NCBI GenBank assembly: GCA_019913005.1
Contig: JAIOHL010000110.1
Location: 1-57,237 of the forward strand
DNA: 57,237 bases
Direction: 5' to 3'
From: Anaerolineae bacterium
Lineage (GTDB): Bacteria; Chloroflexota; Anaerolineae; Aggregatilineales; J027
The translations under genes and the position numbers were made by a program. Positions 17,548 through 25,278 of this stretch are shown here, one piece after another (the stretch's first letter is position 1; the number at the start of each line of letters is the position of its first letter). The notes under the pieces are model-generated. The model was not told the DNA's origin, made no database searches, and was given only the letters and a program-made list of their open reading frames with translations.

Positions 17548-18765
17548 TTATTCTTCAGTCCGCAGATCAATCACATCACTGGCGGCTGTCCACACTCCAT
17601 CTTCAACACTGAAAATGGTGAGTGAACGGTTGCCGCGATGATCTTCAGGGGTAAACGTAATCGGCGCGGTGATCCCACCCGTATCAAATTCGGAAATGCT
17701 TTCAAGGTTGGCCTTGATGTTTTCACCCGTCAATTCCTGCCCTGCTGCCAACGTCAGCCGAATGCCTTCGACCATGACCGCCATTGTCCACCACCCTTGT
17801 GTAAAGTGTAGGGTCGCTTCCTCAAGCGTCATATCGTTTTCATCCAGCCATGCACTGGGGATTTCTTGACCGGGGACTTCGACGGTGGTGGGGCCAAAGG
17901 GCAATGCACCAAGCACACCCTCAGCATCTTCGCCTGCCAATTCAATCAAAATTTCATCGGCACACCAGTTCAGACACCCAAATTCAATATCTTCCAGTAG
18001 CCCAAAGTCGGCTGCTTCCGAAACCAACAGAGCCGCCGGGGTGGAGACATTTTGTACGATGATGTGAGTAACACCAAATTCATCGGCACGGGTCAATTCG
18101 GCTTCATAGCTGGTAGCACCACGCGGCATTGCAATGCGCATGGTCTCAATCCCGTTCTCACCGGCAAACGCTTCCCCATCTTCCAGTGGCGAAGTCCCAA
18201 ATGGGCTGTCATTATGAAAAAACACCACCTTCATTTCGGCTGGGTCGCCACCCTCTGCCACCCATTCATCCAACATATATTGCAGCATAATGACGAGTTG
18301 GTCAGAATAGGTCGTCCCTACAAGAAAATTATAGGGTGCTTCGCCCGCTGGGTCATTTAAGGCGGCTGAATACGATGCGGACATAAACGGTACTTGGTCC
18401 TCTGCCACGCGACCACGCAGTGCCTCAGTGTCGCCTGTGCCCCAGCCCATAAACGCGACCACGCCTTCTTCGACAAATTGCACATATAGATTTTCGGCGG
18501 TGGCTACGTCATAGGCATAGTCTTGCGAAAGTAGTTCAATTGGGCGGCCTTCAACCCCACCGTTGGCATTGACCCAATCCACATAGCCCACGACTCCCAC
18601 AGAATAGGGCGTGCCTACGTCACCTGTCGCACCAGAAAGATCAAACACTGCGCCGATTTTGATGGGTTCACCCTCTTGAGCCAACCCAATTCGGCCAGAA
18701 TGGAGGCTTGTGCCGGTCAACAGCGTTACCAAAACTAAAACAATCACAAACAATCTTTTTTTCAT
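17548..18765 (-). CDS. Periplasmic-type substrate-binding protein of a LivJ/LivK-like ABC transporter
   Basis: A signal peptide (about residues 1-30) precedes a mature protein starting near IKIGAVFDLSG, the typical first strand of Peripla_BP_6 proteins. Later segments YVDWVNANGGVEGRPIELL and FMSASYSAALND are standard for the family. GAGGAG lies nine bases before the ATG at 18765. There is no lipobox Cys in the signal region. The family binds branched-chain amino acids, amides, urea, aromatic acids and related small acids; the ligand is not clear. It sits between the livM-like and livF-like genes. Confidence 0.9.
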   Translation of the reverse strand: MKKRLFVIVLVLVTLLTGTSLHSGRIGLAQEGEPIKIGAVFDLSGATGDVGTPYSVGVVGYVDWVNANGGVEGRPIELLSQDYAYDVATAENLYVQFVEEGVVAFMGWGTGDTEALRGRVAEDQVPFMSASYSAALNDPAGEAPYNFLVGTTYSDQLVIMLQYMLDEWVAEGGDPAEMKVVFFHNDSPFGTSPLEDGEAFAGENGIETMRIAMPRGATSYEAELTRADEFGVTHIIVQNVSTPAALLVSEAADFGLLEDIEFGCLNWCADEILIELAGEDAEGVLGALPFGPTTVEVPGQEIPSAWLDENDMTLEEATLHFTQGWWTMAVMVEGIRLTLAAGQELTGENIKANLESISEFDTGGITAPITFTPEDHRGNRSLTIFSVEDGVWTAASDVIDLRTEE

Positions 18766-18873
18766 CGTCCTAAGCTCCTCAAGGTTCAAAAAACATTATC
18801 TACCGCTTGGCTAAAACGGATTCGCTTTTATTTTGCGTTTCACCTCCTTAAAATTTCCCCCAAAATAATAGCA

Positions 18874-19956
18874 TCAATAACTAAAAGGCCAGAGGCGGAA
18901 ATAGTTTTTAATATCCCGCCACATCTTCACAATCCCTTCTGGCTCCAAAATTAACGTAATGACGATAGCGACCCCAAATGCGCCGCGTTGGATAAATGGG
19001 AGATAAAGCCGAAAATCATCGGCATTCAACACCTCTGATTTTGTCAAAAAATCACCCATTTCACGCAGTAGTTCGGGCAGCACAGTAATAAAGATTGCCC
19101 CATAGATTGAACCGGAAATCGTACCGAGGCCGCCAATAATAATCATGGCGAGATACTGGATGGATATTTCAATCGTGAAGCGCTCCCAGCTAATTGCCGT
19201 GCTGTGTTGGGCCAAGAGCGCACCTGCTAGTCCAACAAAAAAGGAGGAGGTCGCAAATGCCAATAATTTATAGCGGAAAATATTGACCCCCATCACCTCC
19301 GCCGCAATATCTTGGTCACGGATGGCAATAAATGCCCGCCCCACATGGGTACGAAAGAGGTTGACGGTAACAATCACTACCGCAATCAAAATCAGCACCC
19401 CAAACACATAAAAGGCTTTCTCATCCTGATTTAACTGATACCCAAAAATCTTGGGGTCGGGAATACGGAGTGCATTAGTGGCTCGACCATCCCGTATGCC
19501 ATCTATGGGGTCCCAATTATTGAGAACCCACTGCACAATCTGTTGGGCCGCGAGAGTCGCTACCGCTAGATACAGCCCCTTGAGCCGCAGCGAAGGGATA
19601 CCAAACATCATACCAATCCCCGCCGTAATAAATGACGCCAGAACCACCGCGACAGGCCATGGAATATCATAATAGGTGGTCAGCAAGGCCGAAGAATAGG
19701 CCCCAACTGCCAAAAATGCCCCCTGCCCCAAGCTGATTTGGCCCGTATAGCCCACTAAGATATTGAGGCCTATCGCCCCAATCGCCGCGATGATAATGCT
19801 GTTGGAAATACGGATGAGATAATTGTTTGCCACCAGCGGCAAAATCACCACTACCGCCAGCACCAATGCAATACGAATCCGCTGCATGGTGGTAGGGCGA
19901 AGCTGCAAGTCTGATCCATACGACTCATGGAAAACGCCACATTGTGTTGCGGTCAT
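18874..19956 (-). CDS. livM: ABC transporter permease, LivM family
   Basis: A 360-residue membrane protein with about nine helices. It carries the LivM hallmarks NILVGYTGQISLGQGAFLAVGAY (about 64-86) and the EAA-like loop MGVNIFRYKLLAFATSSFFVGLAGAL. AGGGG lies ten bases before the ATG. It pairs with the LivH-like protein to form the channel. The 108-base gap to the next gene is the longest in the operon and holds no obvious terminator. Confidence 0.9.
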   Translation of the reverse strand: MTATQCGVFHESYGSDLQLRPTTMQRIRIALVLAVVVILPLVANNYLIRISNSIIIAAIGAIGLNILVGYTGQISLGQGAFLAVGAYSSALLTTYYDIPWPVAVVLASFITAGIGMMFGIPSLRLKGLYLAVATLAAQQIVQWVLNNWDPIDGIRDGRATNALRIPDPKIFGYQLNQDEKAFYVFGVLILIAVVIVTVNLFRTHVGRAFIAIRDQDIAAEVMGVNIFRYKLLAFATSSFFVGLAGALLAQHSTAISWERFTIEISIQYLAMIIIGGLGTISGSIYGAIFITVLPELLREMGDFLTKSEVLNADDFRLYLPFIQRGAFGVAIVITLILEPEGIVKMWRDIKNYFRLWPFSY

Positions 19957-19975
19957 AATTAATTATCCCCTGCCC

Positions 19976-21166
19976 TTATACCCGTTCAATCCGCTTTTGA
20001 CCAAACAACCCATACGGCTTAAACATCAAAATGACAATCAGCACCAGATACGGCACCACATTTTTGGTGGAGGCACTAGCAAGGGAAGCAAAATTTTCTT
20101 GCAAAAGCGGATCAATATATCCAACGGCATATTGTTCCAGCAGGCCAATCATTAACCCGCCAACAATCGCCCCCGCAATCGAATCCAGTCCACCCAGAAT
20201 AATCACTGGGAAGGCCCGCAGACCTACGCCGGGAATATCAGTCTTGGCCCCACCCCCGGTGTCCGCCACAATTAACCCAGCGATTCCAGCAGTCATCGCG
20301 GCAATTGACCATGTGATGGCAAAAATACGTTTGACACTAATCCCCATACTAAGTGAGGCTTGCTGGTCATCCGCCGTCGCCCGCATGGCGATACCTTGCT
20401 TGCTGTATTTAAAGAAAAAGATCAAGGCGAGGATGACGACACTCACAATCAAAATGATGTACACCTTATCATATTGAAAGCGCACCGGACGGCGGGAGCC
20501 TTCGATTTCCCGCTCATACGCCCCGGTTTCAAGATCAAGGCGAATTTCCGAATCTTGAGGGAATAGTTCCGGCACTTGCGCCAGAACCCCATCCGCCAAT
20601 GCTGTATCGCGCACCTGCCATGTTTTGGCGTCGGTGCCCCATTGCAATCCCACCCCGGCATGAATAATACTGCTCAGGCCAATCGTCACCATAATGACCG
20701 AGATCACGGGTTCACCCACCAGTGGGCGCAGCACCAACCGTTCCACCAAGATACCGAGCAACCCCATAATGACCGCCGCCGCGATCAGCGCTGGCACAAG
20801 CCCTAATCTATCAATACCGAGAAAGGATATCTTGAACTCGACCAGCATTTCATACGCGACATATGCCCCCAGCATCATAAACTCGCCGTGTGCAAAATTG
20901 ATCACATCTGTCGCCTTATAAATCAGCACCAGCCCCACCGACACCAACGCCAAAATCGCGCCCTCCGCAATTCCATTGTAGGTATAGCGCACAAATGACG
21001 CCGGGTTGTCTTGGGCTTGGGGCACAAACCAATTGAGGATATAGGCCAGTACCGCTAAAATGCCGAATAAGGTCAAATACCACTGCCACGTCTTGGTGGC
21101 AAAGTAGGCTTGCAGATGATCTAAGAGGCCCTGTAATGAAAGACTTTTTTTCTCCGTGCCTATCAT
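19976..21166 (-). CDS. livH: ABC transporter permease, LivH family, with an enlarged central loop
   Basis: A 396-residue membrane protein, longer than the usual ~300 residues of LivH. The family core is intact: NGIAEGAILALVSVGLVLIYKATDVINFAHGEFMMLG and MRATADDQQASLSMGISVKRIFAITWSIAAM. The extra length is an N-terminal cytoplasmic stretch plus a hydrophilic insert (about residues 175-230), which is strongly charged. AGGA lies ten bases before the ATG. It is in line with the acyl-CoA synthetase upstream (53-base gap) and LivM downstream (19-base gap). Confidence 0.88.
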   Translation of the reverse strand: MIGTEKKSLSLQGLLDHLQAYFATKTWQWYLTLFGILAVLAYILNWFVPQAQDNPASFVRYTYNGIAEGAILALVSVGLVLIYKATDVINFAHGEFMMLGAYVAYEMLVEFKISFLGIDRLGLVPALIAAAVIMGLLGILVERLVLRPLVGEPVISVIMVTIGLSSIIHAGVGLQWGTDAKTWQVRDTALADGVLAQVPELFPQDSEIRLDLETGAYEREIEGSRRPVRFQYDKVYIILIVSVVILALIFFFKYSKQGIAMRATADDQQASLSMGISVKRIFAITWSIAAMTAGIAGLIVADTGGGAKTDIPGVGLRAFPVIILGGLDSIAGAIVGGLMIGLLEQYAVGYIDPLLQENFASLASASTKNVVPYLVLIVILMFKPYGLFGQKRIERV

Positions 21167-21219
21167 AAAATATTTTTCCTATTGCTTAATTTCTGGGGTT
21201 CTTTCGATACAGCCTTTCC

Positions 21220-23127
21220 TCACGGATTAACCTTATCAATTCTCAAATTTACTTTAATTGTCGCCGTGCGTCCATCCTGATAGGTAATCACCGATTCAAT
21301 ATCCAAACTGTCGAGGTCGCTGTACAGACCATCAATCAACCGATGATAGGTCTGCGCCACATACCCACGACGAACCTTGCGGGTGCGCGTCAATTCAGCA
21401 TCATCCGCGTCCAATTCTTTATAGAGCAGCAAAAATTTTTGGATGCGGGCCGCCGAGGGAAGATCGGCATTGGTGCGCTCGACATCTTTCCGAATGAGAT
21501 CATACACCGGAGATTTTTGGGCAAGGTCAGTATAGGTCGTATAGGCAATCTGCTGTGCCTCGGCCCATTTACCAACGTTAGCGAAATCAATATTGATGAA
21601 CGCCGTCACATAGGGCCATTCGCCCCCAAATACAACGGCCTCTTTGATATATTGGCTAAATTTAAGTTTGTTCTCTATAAATTGTGGCGAGAAGCGCGTG
21701 CCATCTTGCAAGGTCATGACATCTTTGGCGCGGTCAATCACAATGAGATGACCATCGTCGTCAAAATACCCTGCGTCGCCTGTCCGCACCCAGCCATCCG
21801 GCGTAATCGTCTCCGCTGTGGCCGCTTCATTGCGAAAATATCCGCCGAAACAGACTGGCCCACGTACCAAAATCTCGCCATTATCATCGGTCTTGACCTC
21901 AACACCGGGAAAAGGCTTGCCCACCGTCTGATATTTGATTTCGTCGTCACGGTGAATCACACACAACCCTGTCGTTTCGGTTTGACCGTACCCCTGTTTG
22001 AGATTCACCCCCATCGCGTGGTAAAACCGGAACACGTCCGGCCCCAATGCTGCTCCCGCCGTGTACCCCCATTTGATATAAAGCAGACAAAGCTGGTCAA
22101 GTATATTGTTAAAGACAAACACACGGGTGAGGGTTAGTTGGGCTTTATCCACAGCGGTCAGCGGCTTGCGATCAAATTTTTTGTCGGCGATGCGATAGCC
22201 AATCTTCATGGCCCGGTTAAACAGGAATTTTTTTAGGCGATCCGCGTCCTCAATTTTGACCTGTACCTCGCTGACCATGCTCTCCCAGATGCGCGGCGGG
22301 GCAAACATAATATGCGGTCCAATTTCGCGCAAATCTGCCCGCACGGTATGGGTATCTTCAGGAAAACTCAGTGCAAATCCCTTATACATGCCGCACGCCA
22401 TAGACATCATTTGTTCGCCTATCCATGCCAACGGCAAAAAGGAGACAAATTGATCGTCTACCGTAAAACCGTCTACTTCCGTCATGCCCTTCGCCATCGC
22501 AAACAGATTATCATGTGTAATCTGCCCCAATTTCGGTTTGGAGGTCGTGCCAGAGGTCGTCGAAACAATGGCAACGTCTTCCCCCCTCCCCTTGTTGACC
22601 GATTCCTCAAAAAATGTCCGATTCGCTTGTTGAAATTCGCGCCCTAAATTTTCGATTTCGGGAAAAGGCTTCAAATATGCTTGGTCATAATTGCGGAGGC
22701 CTTTGGGATCATAAAAAATCACGGCCTGTGCCCGCGACAGCCGATCCCAGATTTCGACCACCTTATCTACCTGCTCTTGGTCTTCCACCACCAAGTAACG
22801 CACCGCAACCAAATCGGCGATATACAACACTTCTTCCGGCGTGGAGTCTTGATAGATACCAACGGACTGACCACCCAGTGATTGGGCTGCCAATTCGCTA
22901 ATGACCCATTCGGGGCGATTATCCCCTAAAATAGCCACCTTATCGCCGCGTGCAAACCCCAGTTGATGCAGTCCTAGCGCAAAATTCCGCACACGTTCCA
23001 AGTATTGTGCCCACGTCAGCGACTGCCAGATGCCAAATTCTTTTTCGCGCAGAGCTATGCGATTTCCATAAATCCGCGCGTTTTCGACCAGTTGTTTAGG
23101 CAGAGTGTCAATCGGGTTCATCGCCAT
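21220..23127 (-). CDS. AMP-forming long-chain acyl-CoA synthetase (FadD/FadD15-like) inside the liv operon
   Basis: A 635-residue AMP-binding enzyme. It has the phosphate loop STTSGTTSKPK, the acid/AMP motif GYGQTETTG and the adenylation C-terminal motif WVRTGDAGYFDDDGHLIVIDRAKD. It activates a carboxylic acid with ATP and CoA in the cytoplasm. Only eight bases separate it from the LivG gene, and it is followed by LivH and LivM. It is therefore probably made with the transporter and may trap the imported acid as a CoA thioester. The start may be the first ATG (23127) or the second (23121); a GAGGG site serves either. Acid chain length is not readable from sequence. Confidence 0.9.
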   Translation of the reverse strand: MAMNPIDTLPKQLVENARIYGNRIALREKEFGIWQSLTWAQYLERVRNFALGLHQLGFARGDKVAILGDNRPEWVISELAAQSLGGQSVGIYQDSTPEEVLYIADLVAVRYLVVEDQEQVDKVVEIWDRLSRAQAVIFYDPKGLRNYDQAYLKPFPEIENLGREFQQANRTFFEESVNKGRGEDVAIVSTTSGTTSKPKLGQITHDNLFAMAKGMTEVDGFTVDDQFVSFLPLAWIGEQMMSMACGMYKGFALSFPEDTHTVRADLREIGPHIMFAPPRIWESMVSEVQVKIEDADRLKKFLFNRAMKIGYRIADKKFDRKPLTAVDKAQLTLTRVFVFNNILDQLCLLYIKWGYTAGAALGPDVFRFYHAMGVNLKQGYGQTETTGLCVIHRDDEIKYQTVGKPFPGVEVKTDDNGEILVRGPVCFGGYFRNEAATAETITPDGWVRTGDAGYFDDDGHLIVIDRAKDVMTLQDGTRFSPQFIENKLKFSQYIKEAVVFGGEWPYVTAFINIDFANVGKWAEAQQIAYTTYTDLAQKSPVYDLIRKDVERTNADLPSAARIQKFLLLYKELDADDAELTRTRKVRRGYVAQTYHRLIDGLYSDLDSLDIESVITYQDGRTATIKVNLRIDKVNP

Positions 23128-23135
23128 CGTGCCCT

Positions 23136-23966
23136 CTACTGTTCCTGCATCAGGGCATGTTCTTGACCTAAATAGGCTTGGATGACTTGCGGATTGGCCC
23201 GAACCTCGTGTGGTGTCCCCAGCGCAATCAGGCGTCCAAAATCGAGTACCGCCACTCGATCTGAAATATCCATCACCACCCCCATATCGTGCTCAATCAA
23301 AATAATCGTCACCCCCCACTCCTCGTTGATGTCGAGGATGAACCGGGCCATGTCCTCTTTTTCTTCCACATTCATGCCTGCCATCGGTTCGTCCAGCAGC
23401 AGCAAACCGGGGTTCATCGCCAGCGCCCGCCCCAGTTCCACCCGTTTTTGCAAGCCATAGGCTAATGACCCAACCTGTTGTTTACGGATATGCTGAATTT
23501 CAAGCAGATCAATCACCTGTTCCACAAATTCACGATGGTGGATTTCTTCGCGTTGGCCCGGCCCCCAATACAGCATGGAGGTGAAGATATTCTTTTTCAT
23601 ATGGATATGCCGTCCCAACATCAAATTATCTAGCACCGTCATATGGCTAAAGAGTTCGATGTTTTGGAAGGTACGCGCAATGCCGAGTTTGGGAAGTTGG
23701 TGGGGCGAAGTTGTAACGAGGTTGCGGTTATGGTAAACGATTCGACCCCGTTGTGGGCGATAGAGACTACAGATGCAGTTGAGTAGACTGGTTTTCCCTG
23801 CGCCATTTGGCCCAATGATTGCCAAAATCTCGCCGGGTTCACATGTGAGACTGACGCTAGTGAGGGCATTGACACCCCCGAAACTGAGACTGATATTTTG
23901 AACTTCTAAACGATGACGTTCCGGTTGGTTGACCTCATAGGGCCGAGCAAATCTCGATAAGGTCAT
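23136..23966 (-). CDS. livG: Branched-chain amino acid-type ABC transporter ATPase, LivG family
   Basis: Walker A is GPNGAGKTS, the LivG-style signature is LAYGLQKRVELGRAL, and Walker B is LLLDEPMAGMNVEEKED. The C-terminal LivG extension ends LGTPHEVRANPQVIQAYLGQ, as usual. It is the first gene of the operon. The ATG at 23966 has its only purine-rich AGGA 13 bases away. An in-frame TTG at 23975 has the same AGGA four bases away, so the exact start is uncertain. That AGGA lies inside one arm of a 10-bp inverted repeat. Confidence 0.88.
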   Translation of the reverse strand: MTLSRFARPYEVNQPERHRLEVQNISLSFGGVNALTSVSLTCEPGEILAIIGPNGAGKTSLLNCICSLYRPQRGRIVYHNRNLVTTSPHQLPKLGIARTFQNIELFSHMTVLDNLMLGRHIHMKKNIFTSMLYWGPGQREEIHHREFVEQVIDLLEIQHIRKQQVGSLAYGLQKRVELGRALAMNPGLLLLDEPMAGMNVEEKEDMARFILDINEEWGVTIILIEHDMGVVMDISDRVAVLDFGRLIALGTPHEVRANPQVIQAYLGQEHALMQEQ

Positions 23967-23977
23967 AATTTTCAAAT

Positions 23978-24007
23978 AATCCTAAAAGTCTATACGATTT
24001 TAGGATT
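23978..24007 (-). promoter_or_regulatory. 10-bp perfect inverted repeat over the transcription start/SD region of the liv operon
   Basis: AATCCTAAAA (23978-23987) and TTTTAGGATT (23998-24007) are separated by ten bases. On the - strand the distal arm contains the AGGA that must serve the first gene. The proximal arm starts two bases after the -10 box. It could be a repressor operator, or an RNA hairpin that hides the ribosome site. Confidence 0.5.
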
Positions 24008-24008
24008 G

Positions 24009-24037
24009 ATTTTATGACAGACCATTTATTTTAGCAA
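24009..24037 (-). promoter_or_regulatory. Sigma-70-type promoter of the liv operon
   Basis: On the - strand TTGCTA (24037-24032) and TAAAAT (24014-24009) are separated by exactly 17 bases. Transcription would start near 24002, about 36 bases before the ATG, inside the inverted repeat. Confidence 0.6.
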
Positions 24038-24113
24038 AATTTAACGCATCACTTCTTTAAGACCTTAAGTTTGGTTTTGAAGGTGTATCCCAGAAAGCTG
24101 GTGACGAATCAAA

Positions 24114-24150
24114 GCGTAAAACAAAACCAGCTACTCATATGAATAGCTGG
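24114..24150 (-). terminator. Terminator of tRNA-Glu
   Basis: CCAGCTA (24127-24133) pairs with TAGCTGG (24144-24150), extended inward by TCA/TGA. On the - strand the hairpin is followed by TTTTGTTTTA. It is 21 bases beyond the tRNA 3' end. Confidence 0.7.
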
Positions 24151-24171
24151 CAAATCATAGATTTATGGATA

Positions 24172-24244
24172 TGCCCCCAAGGGGATTCGAACCCCTGTTT
24201 TGGCCTTGAAAGGGCCGCGTCCTAGTCCACTAGACGATGGGGGC
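24172..24244 (-). tRNA. tRNA-Glu (anticodon UUC)
   Basis: The 73-base cloverleaf on the - strand has acceptor GCCCCCA paired with TGGGGGC, a D arm around GTCTAGTGGACTAGGAC and a T arm GGGGTTCGAATCCCC. The anticodon loop is CTTTCAA with anticodon TTC. It closely follows the standard bacterial tRNA-Glu. The anticodon stem has a C-A mismatch at its outer pair. The discriminator is A, and CCA is not encoded. Confidence 0.95.
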
Positions 24245-24314
24245 GGACAATGAGGGTACATTCTACACAGTCACTTTAGACTGGTCAAGACACAACTTCA
24301 CCACCGCCCCTAAC

Positions 24315-24346
24315 AAAAAACCCCTATTTCACTATTGAAAACGGGG
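24315..24346 (-). terminator. Terminator of the V4R-like gene
   Basis: GGGG/CCCC (24343-24346 with 24321-24324) and TTTCA/TGAAA (24327-24331 with 24336-24340) stack around a 2x2 internal loop and a 4-base loop. On the - strand six T residues follow (24320-24315). It lies 32 bases after the stop codon. Confidence 0.7.
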
Positions 24347-24377
24347 GCTTTGTATCAATATTCTGTAGTGTCGAGTA

Positions 24378-25007
24378 TTAACCAATCGGCTCTTTGAAAA
24401 TCACATAGCGTCCGATGTCGTCACCTTTGGCAATACACGTCGCCATATCCACCTTAAATTCATGACCACCAGAGACCCAGCGCAGACCTTCTTGCAACAA
24501 CCCTTGTCCCAGATAACACACCGGGCGGTCAGCAGTACGCTTCCAGCACATGGGGCAGCGTTCCAGTGTGTAAACAAATTTATCATTTTCTTCGGTCACG
24601 TTTGAAATCTGGTCAGAAAATTGGGTCAAAATATTCGCCATCGCGGGCAAACCGATCTTCAATTTGGCGGGTAGCGGCAGCACCTTAAACGCAAGGTCCC
24701 CCACCCCGGCCAATGCCCCAAACCCTTTGAGACCCTCTGCAAATGTCGCTCGGCCTGCACGCAGCGCCAAACCACGCCCACCGCGCGGGCCATACATTTC
24801 TTCCAGTGCGACATTTAAGGCCGTGATATGGGCAAAGTCGAACTGTTTTTCAAGGTTATCGGGCGGGTAGCTCCCGATAAACTCCTCAAGTCCGGCGAGG
24901 TGCAAAATCGCGTTCAAGCCATTCTTGCCCATGATTTCTTCCATCGCCATCAGGATAATGAGGGCAAATTTGTTCGGGTAATTAAAGCCGCTTTTTTCCG
25001 GTGGCAT
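24378..25007 (-). CDS. V4R-like (4-vinyl reductase domain) cysteine-containing protein
   Basis: A 209-residue soluble protein. The C-terminal half has the pattern L(E)RCPMCW...PVCYL.QGLL.EGL....G..F.VDMATCIAKGD, which matches V4R-type small-molecule or metal-binding domains seen in bacteriochlorophyll (BchJ) and regulatory proteins. Four Cys in that half could bind iron, zinc or heme. The N-terminal half (NKFALIILMAMEEIMGKNGL, LEEMYGPRGGRGLALRAGRA) is also typical of these proteins. GGAGG lies ten bases before the ATG. It stands alone, so its ligand and partner are unknown. Confidence 0.65.
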   Translation of the reverse strand: MPPEKSGFNYPNKFALIILMAMEEIMGKNGLNAILHLAGLEEFIGSYPPDNLEKQFDFAHITALNVALEEMYGPRGGRGLALRAGRATFAEGLKGFGALAGVGDLAFKVLPLPAKLKIGLPAMANILTQFSDQISNVTEENDKFVYTLERCPMCWKRTADRPVCYLGQGLLQEGLRWVSGGHEFKVDMATCIAKGDDIGRYVIFKEPIG

Positions 25008-25278
25008 TGTGCCTGATCCTCCAATCGGTGAGGGTGCTTACAAACCTTAATCTGCCTATGGGGAAGGGGGCCAGTTGCGATTGATGGGACTCACCGCTGA
25101 GAAACGACCCCTGCCGCGCATTAGTATAATCTAAAATGAATTTGTTGTCACTAAAAGTGTTCCCAAGAAACAACATCATCAATTTAACCACAATTCTACA
25201 GAATATAGCAAGTCCACTACCCGTTTATCCTCAACAAAGCTATATTAATGAAATACGGCATTCAAAAAATTTACCTAG

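Noticed and set aside
21343-22137. 264-codon + strand frame inside the acyl-CoA synthetase gene
   Set aside because: It lies wholly opposite a strongly conserved enzyme and has no recognisable motifs.
24172-24244. tRNA-Glu as an integration site for a mobile element
   Set aside because: No integrase, no direct repeat of the tRNA 3' end, and the flanks are ordinary operons.
25125-25130. TATAAT as a promoter for addA
   Set aside because: No -35 box at a suitable distance, and it lies about 150 bases before the start.
25202-25246. AATATAGC...GCTATATT inverted repeat before addA
   Set aside because: The arms are AT-rich and 29 bases apart, so chance is likely.
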